Origin: Collinsella sp.
Lineage (GTDB): Bacteria; Actinomycetota; Coriobacteriia; Coriobacteriales; Coriobacteriaceae
Assembly (NCBI GenBank): GCA_019413955.1
Contig: DXMX01000041.1
Span: 882-16,623 of the forward strand
Reading direction: 5' to 3'
Length of the DNA stretch: 15,742 nt
The translations under genes were made by a program, and so were the position numbers. A model generated the notes under the pieces. The model saw nothing but the letters and a program-made list of their open reading frames with translations. It was not told the DNA's origin and ran no database searches. Within the stretch, counting starts at the first letter, position 1. Each line of letters begins with the position of its first letter. Below are positions 1 to 6,481 of this stretch, in pieces.

Positions 1-443
1 GCGACCGCGCGCTGCTGTTCACCGGCGTGCTGGGACTGGTGGTCCGCGGAGAGCTGCCCATCTGGGTCTGCGTGCTCATTATTGGCCGCGACATCTATCT
101 GGGCATCGGCACGCTTATCGTGCGTCATTATCACCGTCGCCCCATCGATGTCGTCTTCCCCGGAAAGATTGCCACAGCGCTGCTCATGACCGGCTTCTCG
201 CTCATGCTGCTCGGGTTCCCCGTTATTGACGGCCTGCATCTTTTACCTTCAACCCTTAAGGCCTTCCCGGGCCTCAACGGAAGCTCGGTGCCCCTCGGCA
301 TCTTCTTTGTGTACGGCGGCGTGATCTTCTCCATGCTCACGGCTGTCATCTACTCCATTAAGGGCGGAGTGGCCATTAAACAGGCTCTCGCGCATCCCGA
401 GGACGAGGACATCGACTTTCTGAACCCTGAAATCGAAGACTGA
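1..443 (+). CDS. CDP-alcohol phosphatidyltransferase, 3' part (PgsA/cardiolipin synthase-like)
   Basis: The frame is open from the window edge (first full codon at position 3, residues DRALL) to a TGA at 441-443, so the 5' end is missing and about 147 residues remain. Family members transfer a phosphatidyl group from CDP-diacylglycerol to an alcohol such as glycerol-3-phosphate and sit in the cytoplasmic membrane. The first residues fit the end of the family motif DG(x2)AR(x8)G(x3)D(x3)D, whose last Asp precedes an ADKLL-like stretch. Three or four hydrophobic helices follow, including WVCVLIIGRDIYLGIGTLIV, a GKIATALLM helix like GKxKT in PgsA, and a last helix near FFVYGGVIFSMLTAVIYSI. The tail is acidic. 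The M. tuberculosis order pgsA2...garA-Rv1828 places a pgsA paralogue near garA, which agrees. I cannot tell PgsA from a CDP-alcohol-type cardiolipin synthase without the N-terminus. Confidence 0.78.
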   Translation, partial: DRALLFTGVLGLVVRGELPIWVCVLIIGRDIYLGIGTLIVRHYHRRPIDVVFPGKIATALLMTGFSLMLLGFPVIDGLHLLPSTLKAFPGLNGSSVPLGIFFVYGGVIFSMLTAVIYSIKGGVAIKQALAHPEDEDIDFLNPEIED

Positions 444-509
444 TTCGTTGGGGTATGATTACGTACGGTTCATTATTTGCGGCACGTCCGCGATAAGTTA
501 GGGGTTGTC

Positions 510-944
510 ATGGACAACATGGTTAACAATATGCCTCAGAATGATAAGACTGCTGACGCTACCTGCGTATTCCGCGTGCCTTCAAGCGACGTCACCGTTC
601 CCGACCTCATGGCCAACGTGCGCATCACCGCCCCCGTTCTGTCCATCGTCAAGGGTCCGCAGACTGGTGCCGCTTTTGAGCTCGAGGATGACGTGACCAC
701 CATCGGCCGCGATCCTGCAAACGGTATCTTCCTCAATGACATGACCGTTTCGCGCAGCCACGCGCGCATTATTCGCGAGGGCCTCGGCGCTCGCATCGAG
801 GACTTGGGCTCGCTCAATGGCACCTGGGTCGACGGTGCCATCGTCAATGCAGCCCCGCTGCACGACGGTTCTTCCGTCCAGATCGGTACGTTTACGCTCA
901 TCTACCACGAGAGCACGCCGGAGCGCATCGAAACCGGTGAGTAG
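510..944 (+). CDS. garA: GarA/OdhI-type FHA domain regulator
   Basis: A 144-residue protein with a disordered N-terminus (about 1-40) and a forkhead-associated phosphothreonine-binding domain (about 43-135). FHA signatures are visible: IGRDP at 65-69, VSRSHA at 80-85, and DLGSLNGTWVDG at 98-109. In Mycobacterium and Corynebacterium, GarA/OdhI is phosphorylated by Ser/Thr kinases at an N-terminal ETTSVFR motif, folds back on its own FHA domain, and so stops inhibiting 2-oxoglutarate-consuming enzymes. Here DATCVFR (16-22) lines up with that motif, T18 matching the PknB-type threonine and A17 replacing the PknG-type one. ATG 510 is preferred over an upstream TTG at 477 because of the TAGGGG ribosome site at 499-504. 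The gene lies 3 nt before the MerR gene, like Rv1827-Rv1828. The orthology is strong; the metabolic target in this organism is unknown. Confidence 0.85.
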   Translation: MDNMVNNMPQNDKTADATCVFRVPSSDVTVPDLMANVRITAPVLSIVKGPQTGAAFELEDDVTTIGRDPANGIFLNDMTVSRSHARIIREGLGARIEDLGSLNGTWVDGAIVNAAPLHDGSSVQIGTFTLIYHESTPERIETGE

Positions 945-947
945 GGC

Positions 948-1826
948 ATGGCCGAACGCAACTATCTGAGTATCGGCCAAGTCGTCAACCTACTTCGAGG
1001 CGCATACCCCGATCTTTCGAACTCAAAAATTAGATTTCTAGAGGATGAGGGGCTCATTATCCCTCATCGTACGCCTAAGGGATACCGTCAGTACTCCAAG
1101 GAGGACGTTGATCGCCTGGAGGTCATCCTGCACTTGCAGAAGACCCGCTACATGCCGCTCAACGTGATTAAGCAGCGCTTGGAAAACGCCACGGACCTGT
1201 CAACGCTCGCTTACGAGGTGGGCTTGCTGTCCGATGTTCCGCTCAAGACGGAGCCCAAGGAGACTAAGCAAAAGCTGCATCCCATCGAGACCATTCCCGA
1301 TATGCTGGGCGTCGAGATTTCGTTTATCCGCTCGCTCGCCGAGAACGACCTCATTCGCATCATCAAGAGCCCGCAGAATCGCGAGCTTGTAGATGGTCGC
1401 GATTTTCCGATTATCCGCTACTGCTCCGAGCTGTCACGCTTCCATATCGAGCCGCGCAACCTGCGTCAGTACGTGTCTTCCGCCAACCGCGAGTCCTCGA
1501 TGTTTGAGCAGGTGCTCGTGAGCATGCTCGGAATGGATACCTCCGATGACGAGCGCGACGCCAAGCTCGAGCGTGCGTTTAAGAAGCTTCACGACCTGAC
1601 GGAAGGTGTGCACACTGCGCTGCTCAAGAACCGCGTTTTTGAGTCGCTCAACGCCGTGGTCGAGGACGCCGACATCGATGCACTCGATGAGGAAATCACT
1701 CGCTCCGAGTCCACCAAGGCCAAAAACGAAGAGATAGCCGCGCCGGCTTCGCACGAGGATTCTCTCGTCAAGCCGCTCAAGGTCGTCCCCCCTTCGCAAT
1801 CCGGCACCGCCACCGCGGCCAAATAA
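948..1826 (+). CDS. ftsR: MerR-family regulator, FtsR/Rv1828-like
   Basis: A 292-residue protein with an N-terminal MerR winged helix-turn-helix (about 7-78): SIGQVVNLL, then SKIRFLEDEGLI, then GYRQYSKEDVDRLEVI. The SKIRFLExEGL and YMPLNVIKQRL stretches closely match mycobacterial Rv1828 and corynebacterial FtsR, a MerR activator of ftsZ. FtsR-type proteins lack the metal-binding cysteines of classic MerR; none is arranged that way here either. The protein is longer than Rv1828 (about 247 residues), with a charged, Ala/Ser-rich tail. It starts 3 nt after the FHA gene stop, so the two are almost certainly co-transcribed, as in Actinobacteria. Control of ftsZ in this organism is inference from the family. 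Apt follows after 40 nt containing a weak TGCCG/CGGCA stem (1831-1846). Confidence 0.82.
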   Translation: MAERNYLSIGQVVNLLRGAYPDLSNSKIRFLEDEGLIIPHRTPKGYRQYSKEDVDRLEVILHLQKTRYMPLNVIKQRLENATDLSTLAYEVGLLSDVPLKTEPKETKQKLHPIETIPDMLGVEISFIRSLAENDLIRIIKSPQNRELVDGRDFPIIRYCSELSRFHIEPRNLRQYVSSANRESSMFEQVLVSMLGMDTSDDERDAKLERAFKKLHDLTEGVHTALLKNRVFESLNAVVEDADIDALDEEITRSESTKAKNEEIAAPASHEDSLVKPLKVVPPSQSGTATAAK

Positions 1827-1866
1827 CCGCTGCCGCTTATCCGGCAACCCATTGAAAGGTCCTGAA

Positions 1867-2397
1867 ATGTACGACTTCGAATCTCAAATCGTCGACATCC
1901 CCGACTATCCCGAGCCCGGAGTCATCTTTAAAGACATCACGCCGCTCTTTGGCAATCCCGAGGCGCTCAAAGCCATGACCGATTCCCTCGCCGAGCACTT
2001 TGCCGGCATGGGAATCACCAAGGTCGTGGGTCCCGAGGCTCGCGGCTTTATGGTTGGCGTACCGGTGGCTGTAGCCCTTGGCGCCGGCTTTGTTCCCGCA
2101 CGTAAACCGGGCAAGCTACCGCGCGAGACCGTAAGCCAGAGCTACGAGCTCGAGTACGGAACGGATTCCATTGAGATCCATGCCGACGCTATCAGCTCTA
2201 AAGATACCGTGTTGATTCTGGACGACTTGGTCGCGACGGGCGGAACCGTCGAGGCAACAGGTAAACTGGTGCGAGATATGGGCGCAAAGCTTGTCGGTTA
2301 CGGTTGTATCCTTGAGCTTGCGTTTCTCAACCCGCGCGAGAAGCTCACGCCGTCTGATGACGATGTGGAGCTCTTTAGCCTGGTGACGGTGGACTAG
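1867..2397 (+). CDS. apt: Adenine phosphoribosyltransferase
   Basis: Cytoplasmic purine salvage enzyme that makes AMP and pyrophosphate from adenine and PRPP. The 176-residue length is normal for the family. Visible signatures are the N-terminal PDYPEPGVIFKDITPLF (12-28), GPEARGF (55-61), the flexible-loop region ARKPGKLPRETVSQSY, and the PRPP-binding loop VLILDDLVATGGT (115-127). ATG 1867 is chosen over the in-frame TTG at 1852 because GAAAGG lies at 1855-1859 with suitable spacing and because APRTs typically start just before this point. It follows the MerR gene by 40 nt and precedes the NlpC/P60 gene by 32 nt, so it may be part of one long transcript. Nothing unusual is seen. Confidence 0.96.
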   Translation: MYDFESQIVDIPDYPEPGVIFKDITPLFGNPEALKAMTDSLAEHFAGMGITKVVGPEARGFMVGVPVAVALGAGFVPARKPGKLPRETVSQSYELEYGTDSIEIHADAISSKDTVLILDDLVATGGTVEATGKLVRDMGAKLVGYGCILELAFLNPREKLTPSDDDVELFSLVTVD

Positions 2398-2429
2398 CCG
2401 TTACCCTTAGTTACTGGAAAGGAAGCTAC

Positions 2430-3557
2430 ATGCGCACAGCAAACACGCATAAAAACATGGCACGCTGCGCTGCTACGGCAACCCTCGCTTGTGTTTTGGG
2501 CTTGGGCCTCGCGGCTCCTGCCTACGCCGATACCGCATCCGACCTTGCCGCTGCTCGTACGAAGCTCGAGCAGATCGGTACCCAAACCCAGCAGATTTAC
2601 GATGAGCTCGCCACGCAGACGCAGGCGCTCGATCAGACTGCTGGCGAGATCACGCAAAAGCAGCAGGAGGTCGCCGATGGTCAGGCTAAGCTCTCGACCT
2701 ATGTCGCCGGCGAGTACAAAACCGGCGGTCTGAGCCTGCTTCAGGTTCTGACGGGTGTCGACGACCTGAGCGATATGCTCAACCGTCTGTTCTACTACGG
2801 CAAAGTTTCCGATAAGCAAGCTCAGACCATTCAAGAGGTCAAGGAGCTTAAGCAGCAGCTCACCGATAAGCAGGCCGAGCAGGAGAAGAACGTCGCCGCC
2901 ACGCAAAAGAAGGTCGACGAGCTTAACGCCCAGCAGGCTGAAGCCCAGAACGTCGTGAACTCCCTGGATTCGCAGCTGCAGGCCGAGCTTGCCGCCGAGG
3001 CCGAGGCCAACGCCGCGCTGCAGGCCGGCATCAACGCCAGCACCGCCGAGAAGGCCACGGTGAGCAACGAGACTGCCGGTACGACCGAGAACACCAACAA
3101 CGGTGGCCAGACCAGCAATAACAACAACCAGGGCGGCAACACTCCGGCTCCTACGCCGGCACCTGCTCCGACGCCGCAGCCCCCCACGCCTGCTCCGGCT
3201 CCGACGCCTTCTGCTCCGAGCCAGTCCGTCGATGGCGGTTCTGTTGTCTCGCGTGCATACAGCAAGCTTGGTTGCGCCTATTCCTGGGGCGGAATTGGCC
3301 CGAACAGCTTCGACTGCTCTGGTTTTGTAAGCTATTGCCTTACTGGTCGCTATTGCCGCCTGGGCACCACGGGCACCTTTATGGGCTGGACGCGTGTGTC
3401 CGATCCGCAGCCCGGTGACGTTGTAGTCAACTCGTACCACACCGGCATTTACATCGGTGGTGGTCAGATGATTCATGCTTCCGACTACAACACGGGTGTT
3501 ATCATCAGCTCCGTTGCCGCCGGCATGAACAACAACTACATTTTCGTGCGCTACTAA
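2430..3557 (+). CDS. Secreted NlpC/P60 peptidoglycan hydrolase with coiled coil
   Basis: A 375-residue exported protein. A signal peptide covers about 1-33 (basic start, hydrophobic core, AYA-D cleavage). Residues about 36-210 are rich in Ala, Gln, Glu and Lys with heptad-like spacing and form a coiled coil, similar to CwlO/RipA/PcsB-type hydrolases. A low-complexity linker follows, first Asn/Gly/Gln/Thr-rich, then a Pro-Ala-Thr repeat (roughly 225-265). The C-terminal NlpC/P60 domain (about 268-375) cleaves peptide stems of peptidoglycan. The catalytic residues are visible: C296 in FDCSGF, H337 in YHTGIYIG, and H349 in MIHAS. AAAGGAAG just before ATG 2430 supports the start, and an intrinsic terminator follows the stop. 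The coiled coil suggests control by a membrane partner such as FtsEX, which is inference. Confidence 0.92.
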   Translation: MRTANTHKNMARCAATATLACVLGLGLAAPAYADTASDLAAARTKLEQIGTQTQQIYDELATQTQALDQTAGEITQKQQEVADGQAKLSTYVAGEYKTGGLSLLQVLTGVDDLSDMLNRLFYYGKVSDKQAQTIQEVKELKQQLTDKQAEQEKNVAATQKKVDELNAQQAEAQNVVNSLDSQLQAELAAEAEANAALQAGINASTAEKATVSNETAGTTENTNNGGQTSNNNNQGGNTPAPTPAPAPTPQPPTPAPAPTPSAPSQSVDGGSVVSRAYSKLGCAYSWGGIGPNSFDCSGFVSYCLTGRYCRLGTTGTFMGWTRVSDPQPGDVVVNSYHTGIYIGGGQMIHASDYNTGVIISSVAAGMNNNYIFVRY

Positions 3558-3580
3558 GTATTCAGATAAAGCAAACGGAT

Positions 3581-3619
3581 ATGGACCTCGTGGCTTTGAG
3601 TCATGGGGTCCATTCTTTT
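3581..3619 (+). terminator. Intrinsic terminator after the NlpC/P60 gene
   Basis: A 12-bp stem pairs 3581-3592 (ATGGACCTCGTG) with 3602-3613 (CATGGGGTCCAT), with two G-T wobbles and a 9-nt loop. It is followed by TTCTTTT. It begins 23 nt after the stop codon. Confidence 0.8.
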
Positions 3620-3633
3620 GCCTTTAGTGCAGT

Positions 3634-3664
3634 CCGCTATCTAGTTTTGAATACTAGATAGCGG
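3634..3664. promoter_or_regulatory. Perfect 12-bp palindromic operator upstream of degV
   Basis: 3634-3645 (CCGCTATCTAGT) is the exact reverse complement of 3653-3664, separated by 7 nt. It ends just before the expected -35 position of the degV promoter, where an activator would bind. There is no T-tract, so it is not a simple terminator. Within it, 24 nt (3638-3661) match a site upstream of the DUF1836 gene at 21 of 24 positions. A DNA-binding site for the DUF1836 protein is the most likely reading, but this is inference. Confidence 0.65.
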
Positions 3665-3686
3665 CCCAATCGGTCTGCAAGATGGC

Positions 3687-3692
3687 TATAAT
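3687..3692 (+). promoter_or_regulatory. degV promoter -10 element
   Basis: A consensus TATAAT lies 29 nt before the degV ATG. The expected -35 region (about 3664-3669, GCCCAA) does not resemble TTGACA, and the palindrome ends exactly there. A good -10 with a poor -35 next to a dyad suggests an activator-dependent promoter. Confidence 0.5.
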
Positions 3693-3721
3693 TGAATGGG
3701 AACGATTAGAAAGGACCCTCT

Positions 3722-4588
3722 ATGAGCTGGGCACTTATCTCCGATTCAAGCTGTAACCTCCGCGATTGGCAACCGACCGCGCCCCATACCACCTTTGCAT
3801 TTGCGCCCCTCAAAATTCGAGTGGGGGAGCATGAATTCGTCGATGACCTTTCGCTCGATGTTCATGAGCTCAACTGCGCTGTTCAGGCGGAGACGAACGC
3901 TTCTTCGAGCGCTTGTCCCAGCGTAGGGGAGTGGGCCGAGCTCTTCAAATTGGCAGACAAGACCATCTGCATGCCGATCTCTGAGGGCGTGTCGGGCAGC
4001 TACAACGCGGCAGCCACGGCTCGCGATATGGTTCTTGCCGAGGAGCCCGACCGACAGATTCATCTAGTCAATTCACGCGCAGCTGGCGGCAAAATGGACC
4101 TCATTTTCTTGCTGTTCGACCGCTATCTTGCAAGCAATCCGAATGTCTCATTCGAGGATGCTTGCGCATACTTCGATAGCCTTGAACAGAACAGCAAAAT
4201 CCTCTTCAGTTTGTGCAATTACGAAAACCTCGCCAAAGCCGGACGTATCCCTAAGGCAGCCGGCGTCATTGCCAACAAGCTCAATATCCGCATTTTGGGC
4301 ACGGCGAGTGAGGCCGGTAAAATCGAACTCGTCGGGCACACGCGTGGCGAAAAGAAGATGCTCAACAAGATTATCGACACTATGGAAGCCGAGGGCTTTA
4401 CGGGCGGTGAGGTCATCATCGATCACGTTGAGAACGAAGCTGGAGCCCAGGCGCTTGCTGATCGCATAGTCGAACATTGGCCCGGCTCCAAGACCATCAT
4501 CATGCCCTGCAGCGGCCTGGATTCCTATTACGCCGAGATGCACGGCCTCATCATCGGCTACGGCATGGGCGTAGCTTCAGGCAAATAA
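3722..4588 (+). CDS. DegV family protein (FakB-like fatty acid-binding subunit)
   Basis: A 288-residue cytoplasmic protein of the DegV fold. The family binds a fatty acid; FakB members present it to the kinase FakA, giving acyl-phosphate for phospholipid synthesis. Visible signatures are the N-terminal ISDSSCNL, SACPSVGEW (replacing the usual TSQPS loop), the SEGVSGSYNAA motif, NYENLAKAGRIPKA, and the C-terminal GLIIGYGMGV. AAAGGA just before ATG 3722 supports the start. The gene stands alone between its palindrome/promoter and a bidirectional terminator, converging with a DUF1836 gene that carries the same upstream motif. No fakA is in the window, so a kinase partner must be encoded elsewhere, or this DegV has another lipid-related role. 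Confidence 0.9.
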   Translation: MSWALISDSSCNLRDWQPTAPHTTFAFAPLKIRVGEHEFVDDLSLDVHELNCAVQAETNASSSACPSVGEWAELFKLADKTICMPISEGVSGSYNAAATARDMVLAEEPDRQIHLVNSRAAGGKMDLIFLLFDRYLASNPNVSFEDACAYFDSLEQNSKILFSLCNYENLAKAGRIPKAAGVIANKLNIRILGTASEAGKIELVGHTRGEKKMLNKIIDTMEAEGFTGGEVIIDHVENEAGAQALADRIVEHWPGSKTIIMPCSGLDSYYAEMHGLIIGYGMGVASGK

Positions 4589-4606
4589 AGTCCAACCAAG
4601 CAAAAT

Positions 4607-4651
4607 ACGGGCGGGACAAAGCGACAGATGGCTCTTTGTCCCGCCCGTTTT
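4607..4651. terminator. Bidirectional terminator between degV and the DUF1836 gene
   Basis: A perfect 14-bp GC-rich stem pairs 4608-4621 (CGGGCGGGACAAAG) with 4634-4647, extended by A4607-T4648, with a 12-nt loop. TTTTAT follows on the plus strand and TATTTTG on the minus strand. It serves both converging genes. Confidence 0.92.
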
Positions 4652-4660
4652 ATACGTCGG

Positions 4661-5272
4661 CTAGCTATTAAACCCGTTGAACTTGAGATAGCTCATCAAG
4701 TAAGCCTTCGAAACGAAGGAGGAAACCGCACTGCGCACAAGCAGCGACTCACGCGTTACCTGATGCGCCGTATCGGGAACCGGCGTCTGCTCGACAGAAA
4801 ACGCCGAACGAATCGATGCCTCGAGCTGATCAACCACATAGTCGAAGGCCGTCGGGGCATCGTAGCTCAAACGCTGAATGTTAAAGAGTGCCTGCACCGC
4901 AGCAATAGGTAGCACCTGCTTAAAGATGCAGATAGCGATCAGGCGGGCAATTTGCTCGCGGCCATATTGCTTTTTGACCGGAGCAGGCACCAGGCCAACC
5001 TTTACGTAGTTATTGATCATCGATGGCGTAATGATAGGCTGCTCAACGCAAAGGGACAGCGGCTCCATCCACAGCGCGACATACTCAATGACCTGGTCGC
5101 GGTAGAGCGTCACATTGGGCAACTGGTCATAGCGCGGCAGACTCAACGTATTGAGTTTGCGTACGATATCGGACTGAATAAATGCATCGGGCAGCACAGT
5201 GGGCTGAATATCCTCAGGCTTAATGCTAACCGATGTATCGGACATCGGGATAACGCGTTTGGCGTGGTTCAT
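4661..5272 (-). CDS. DUF1836 helix-turn-helix protein
   Basis: A 203-residue protein with the MerR-like layout of DUF1836: RYDQLPNVTLYRDQVIEYV (47-65), then ITPSMINNYVKVGLVPAPVKK (81-101), then YGREQIARLIAICIFKQVLPI (103-123). The MINNYVKxGLVPxP signature is typical of the family, which occurs mainly in Firmicutes and has no settled function; DNA binding is inferred from the fold. The C-terminal part looks helical and could bind a ligand or dimerise. GGAGG seven nt before ATG 5272 supports the start. The gene converges on degV. Its upstream region carries a copy of the degV palindrome between its putative -10 and -35 zone, which points to autoregulation plus control of degV. Confidence 0.82.
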   Translation of the reverse strand: MNHAKRVIPMSDTSVSIKPEDIQPTVLPDAFIQSDIVRKLNTLSLPRYDQLPNVTLYRDQVIEYVALWMEPLSLCVEQPIITPSMINNYVKVGLVPAPVKKQYGREQIARLIAICIFKQVLPIAAVQALFNIQRLSYDAPTAFDYVVDQLEASIRSAFSVEQTPVPDTAHQVTRESLLVRSAVSSFVSKAYLMSYLKFNGFNS

Positions 5273-5295
5273 AAGGATCCTCCGTTCATTTATAT

Positions 5296-5301
5296 ATTGT
5301 A
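5296..5301 (-). promoter_or_regulatory. Putative -10 of the DUF1836 gene
   Basis: TACAAT on the minus strand, about 24 nt before the start codon; TAGAAT at 5301-5306 is an alternative. No clear TTGACA is seen upstream. The shared palindromic motif covers the spacer and -35 zone, where a bound repressor would block polymerase. Confidence 0.35.
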
Positions 5302-5309
5302 TTCTACGT

Positions 5310-5333
5310 TATCTAGTTTTGCATACCACATAG
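5310..5333. promoter_or_regulatory. Second copy of the degV/DUF1836 operator motif
   Basis: This 24-nt stretch begins TATCTAGTTTTGCATAC and matches 3638-3661 at 21 of 24 positions; mismatches are at 5322, 5327 and 5329. It keeps one good half-site (TATCTAG) and a degenerate opposite half (CTATGTGG read on the minus strand). It lies 38-61 nt upstream of the DUF1836 start codon. Confidence 0.6.
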
Positions 5334-5343
5334 TCGCCAAGTA

Positions 5344-5385
5344 AAAGTGGTTGGACAGCACATTGATACACCGTCCAACCACTTT
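5344..5385 (-). terminator. Terminator of trxB
   Basis: A perfect 13-bp stem pairs 5344-5356 (AAAGTGGTTGGAC) with 5373-5385, with a 16-nt loop. It lies 40 nt beyond the trxB stop. On the minus strand it ends in CACTTTTAC, so the T-tract is short but present. Confidence 0.75.
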
Positions 5386-5425
5386 GTTAAAAGATAACAA
5401 CCTTACATAAGATATATTATCGTAC

Positions 5426-6364
5426 TTATCCGCGGAGAAACGCGTATGCGCTCGTTGCTGCTATGGCTCCGTCAGAAACGGCGGTAACAACCTGACGTAA
5501 GCGCTTGGAACGGATGTCGCCAGCAGCAAATAGACCTGGCGTGCGGGTCGCCATGGATTCATCAGTCAGAATGCCGCCATCAGGCGCCAGATCGACTAGA
5601 TGCTCAACAAGCTCGGTATGGGGTTGCGTGCCGGTAAAGACAAAAATGCCAAACGAGCCAGGCTCAAAGGTCTCGGCATGCGTCTTACCGCTTGCATTGT
5701 CTTTGAACGTAATTGTCGTGGGCATCGCTTCACCAGAAAGCTCCACAATAATAGTTTGGTACCTAACTGTAATATTGTCCTTTTTGAGTACTTTCTGAAC
5801 AACACCATCAGGCGCACGGAACTGGTCGCGGCGCAGCACGATGGTCACACTGCTGGCAATATCTGACAGGAACAGTGCCTCTTCGCATGCCGAATTGCCA
5901 CCACCGATTACAAAGACCTGTTTGCCGCGGAAGAACATGCCGTCACATGTTGCGCAATATGAAACGCCACGACCGCGATAGGTATCCTCGCCAGCGAAAC
6001 CTGCCGGACGCGGCGTGGCACCCATGCAAGCGATAACGCTCGAGGCAAGCGTATCGCCCATATCGTGATGCACCGTAAACAGCGCTGCATCGGCATCGTA
6101 ATCGATACCCGTAACCATGCTCCATGTAACCTGCGCTCCCAGCCCCTCTGCATGTTGCTGAAAACGCTCGCCGAGTTCGGCGCCACTCAAGAGCGGAATG
6201 CCCGGATAGTTCTCGACTTCATTGGTCGTGGCGATCTGTCCACCCGACATGCCCTGCTCAATCACGGTCGTCGTCAGGTTGGCACGCGCAGCGTAAATGG
6301 CGGCAGCATAGCCCGCGGGGCCTCCACCGATAATCGCAACATCAATCGGCTGATCGGTAGTCAT
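5426..6364 (-). CDS. trxB: Thioredoxin-disulfide reductase
   Basis: A cytoplasmic FAD enzyme that passes electrons from NADPH to thioredoxin. The 312-residue length is normal. The FAD-binding IIGGGPAGYAA is at 11-21, the redox pair CATC at 137-140, the NADPH-binding VIGGGNSACEEA at 152-163, the phosphate-binding LRRDQFRA at 177-184, and the C-terminal FAD motif TPGLFAAGDIR at 275-285. ATG 6364 is chosen because GAGAGGA sits 7 nt upstream and the FAD motif follows directly; the frame stays open for 25 more codons to 6439 without a ribosome site. It diverges from the glycosyltransferase gene over 117 nt and ends at a hairpin terminator. No thioredoxin gene is adjacent. Confidence 0.96.
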   Translation of the reverse strand: MTTDQPIDVAIIGGGPAGYAAAIYAARANLTTTVIEQGMSGGQIATTNEVENYPGIPLLSGAELGERFQQHAEGLGAQVTWSMVTGIDYDADAALFTVHHDMGDTLASSVIACMGATPRPAGFAGEDTYRGRGVSYCATCDGMFFRGKQVFVIGGGNSACEEALFLSDIASSVTIVLRRDQFRAPDGVVQKVLKKDNITVRYQTIIVELSGEAMPTTITFKDNASGKTHAETFEPGSFGIFVFTGTQPHTELVEHLVDLAPDGGILTDESMATRTPGLFAAGDIRSKRLRQVVTAVSDGAIAATSAYAFLRG

Positions 6365-6481
6365 GAAGAATCCTCTCGTCGAAACGTTGTCGTTCTTTGC
6401 GCTCATACCCAAATTTACGTGAACATGACACTCATGCACTACAATAATAAATCGCGTAACAAAGCTGAAGGGGAGTTATCG

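Noticed and set aside
454..459. TATGAT as the -10 of a promoter for the FHA gene
   Set aside because: No acceptable -35 at 16-18 nt upstream; a promoter in this 66-nt gap is possible but not supported enough to list.
2394..3476. Long open frame (360 codons) antisense to the NlpC/P60 gene
   Set aside because: It mirrors the repetitive coiled-coil and Pro/Ala linker codons, gives Leu/Arg-rich low-complexity protein, and lacks a ribosome site. The sense protein has signal peptide and catalytic motifs.
6065..6481. N-terminal extension of the glycosyltransferase across trxB
   Set aside because: The extra 139 codons are antisense to trxB, show no domain, and ATG 6482 has a good GGGGAG ribosome site directly before the MGDG-synthase fold.
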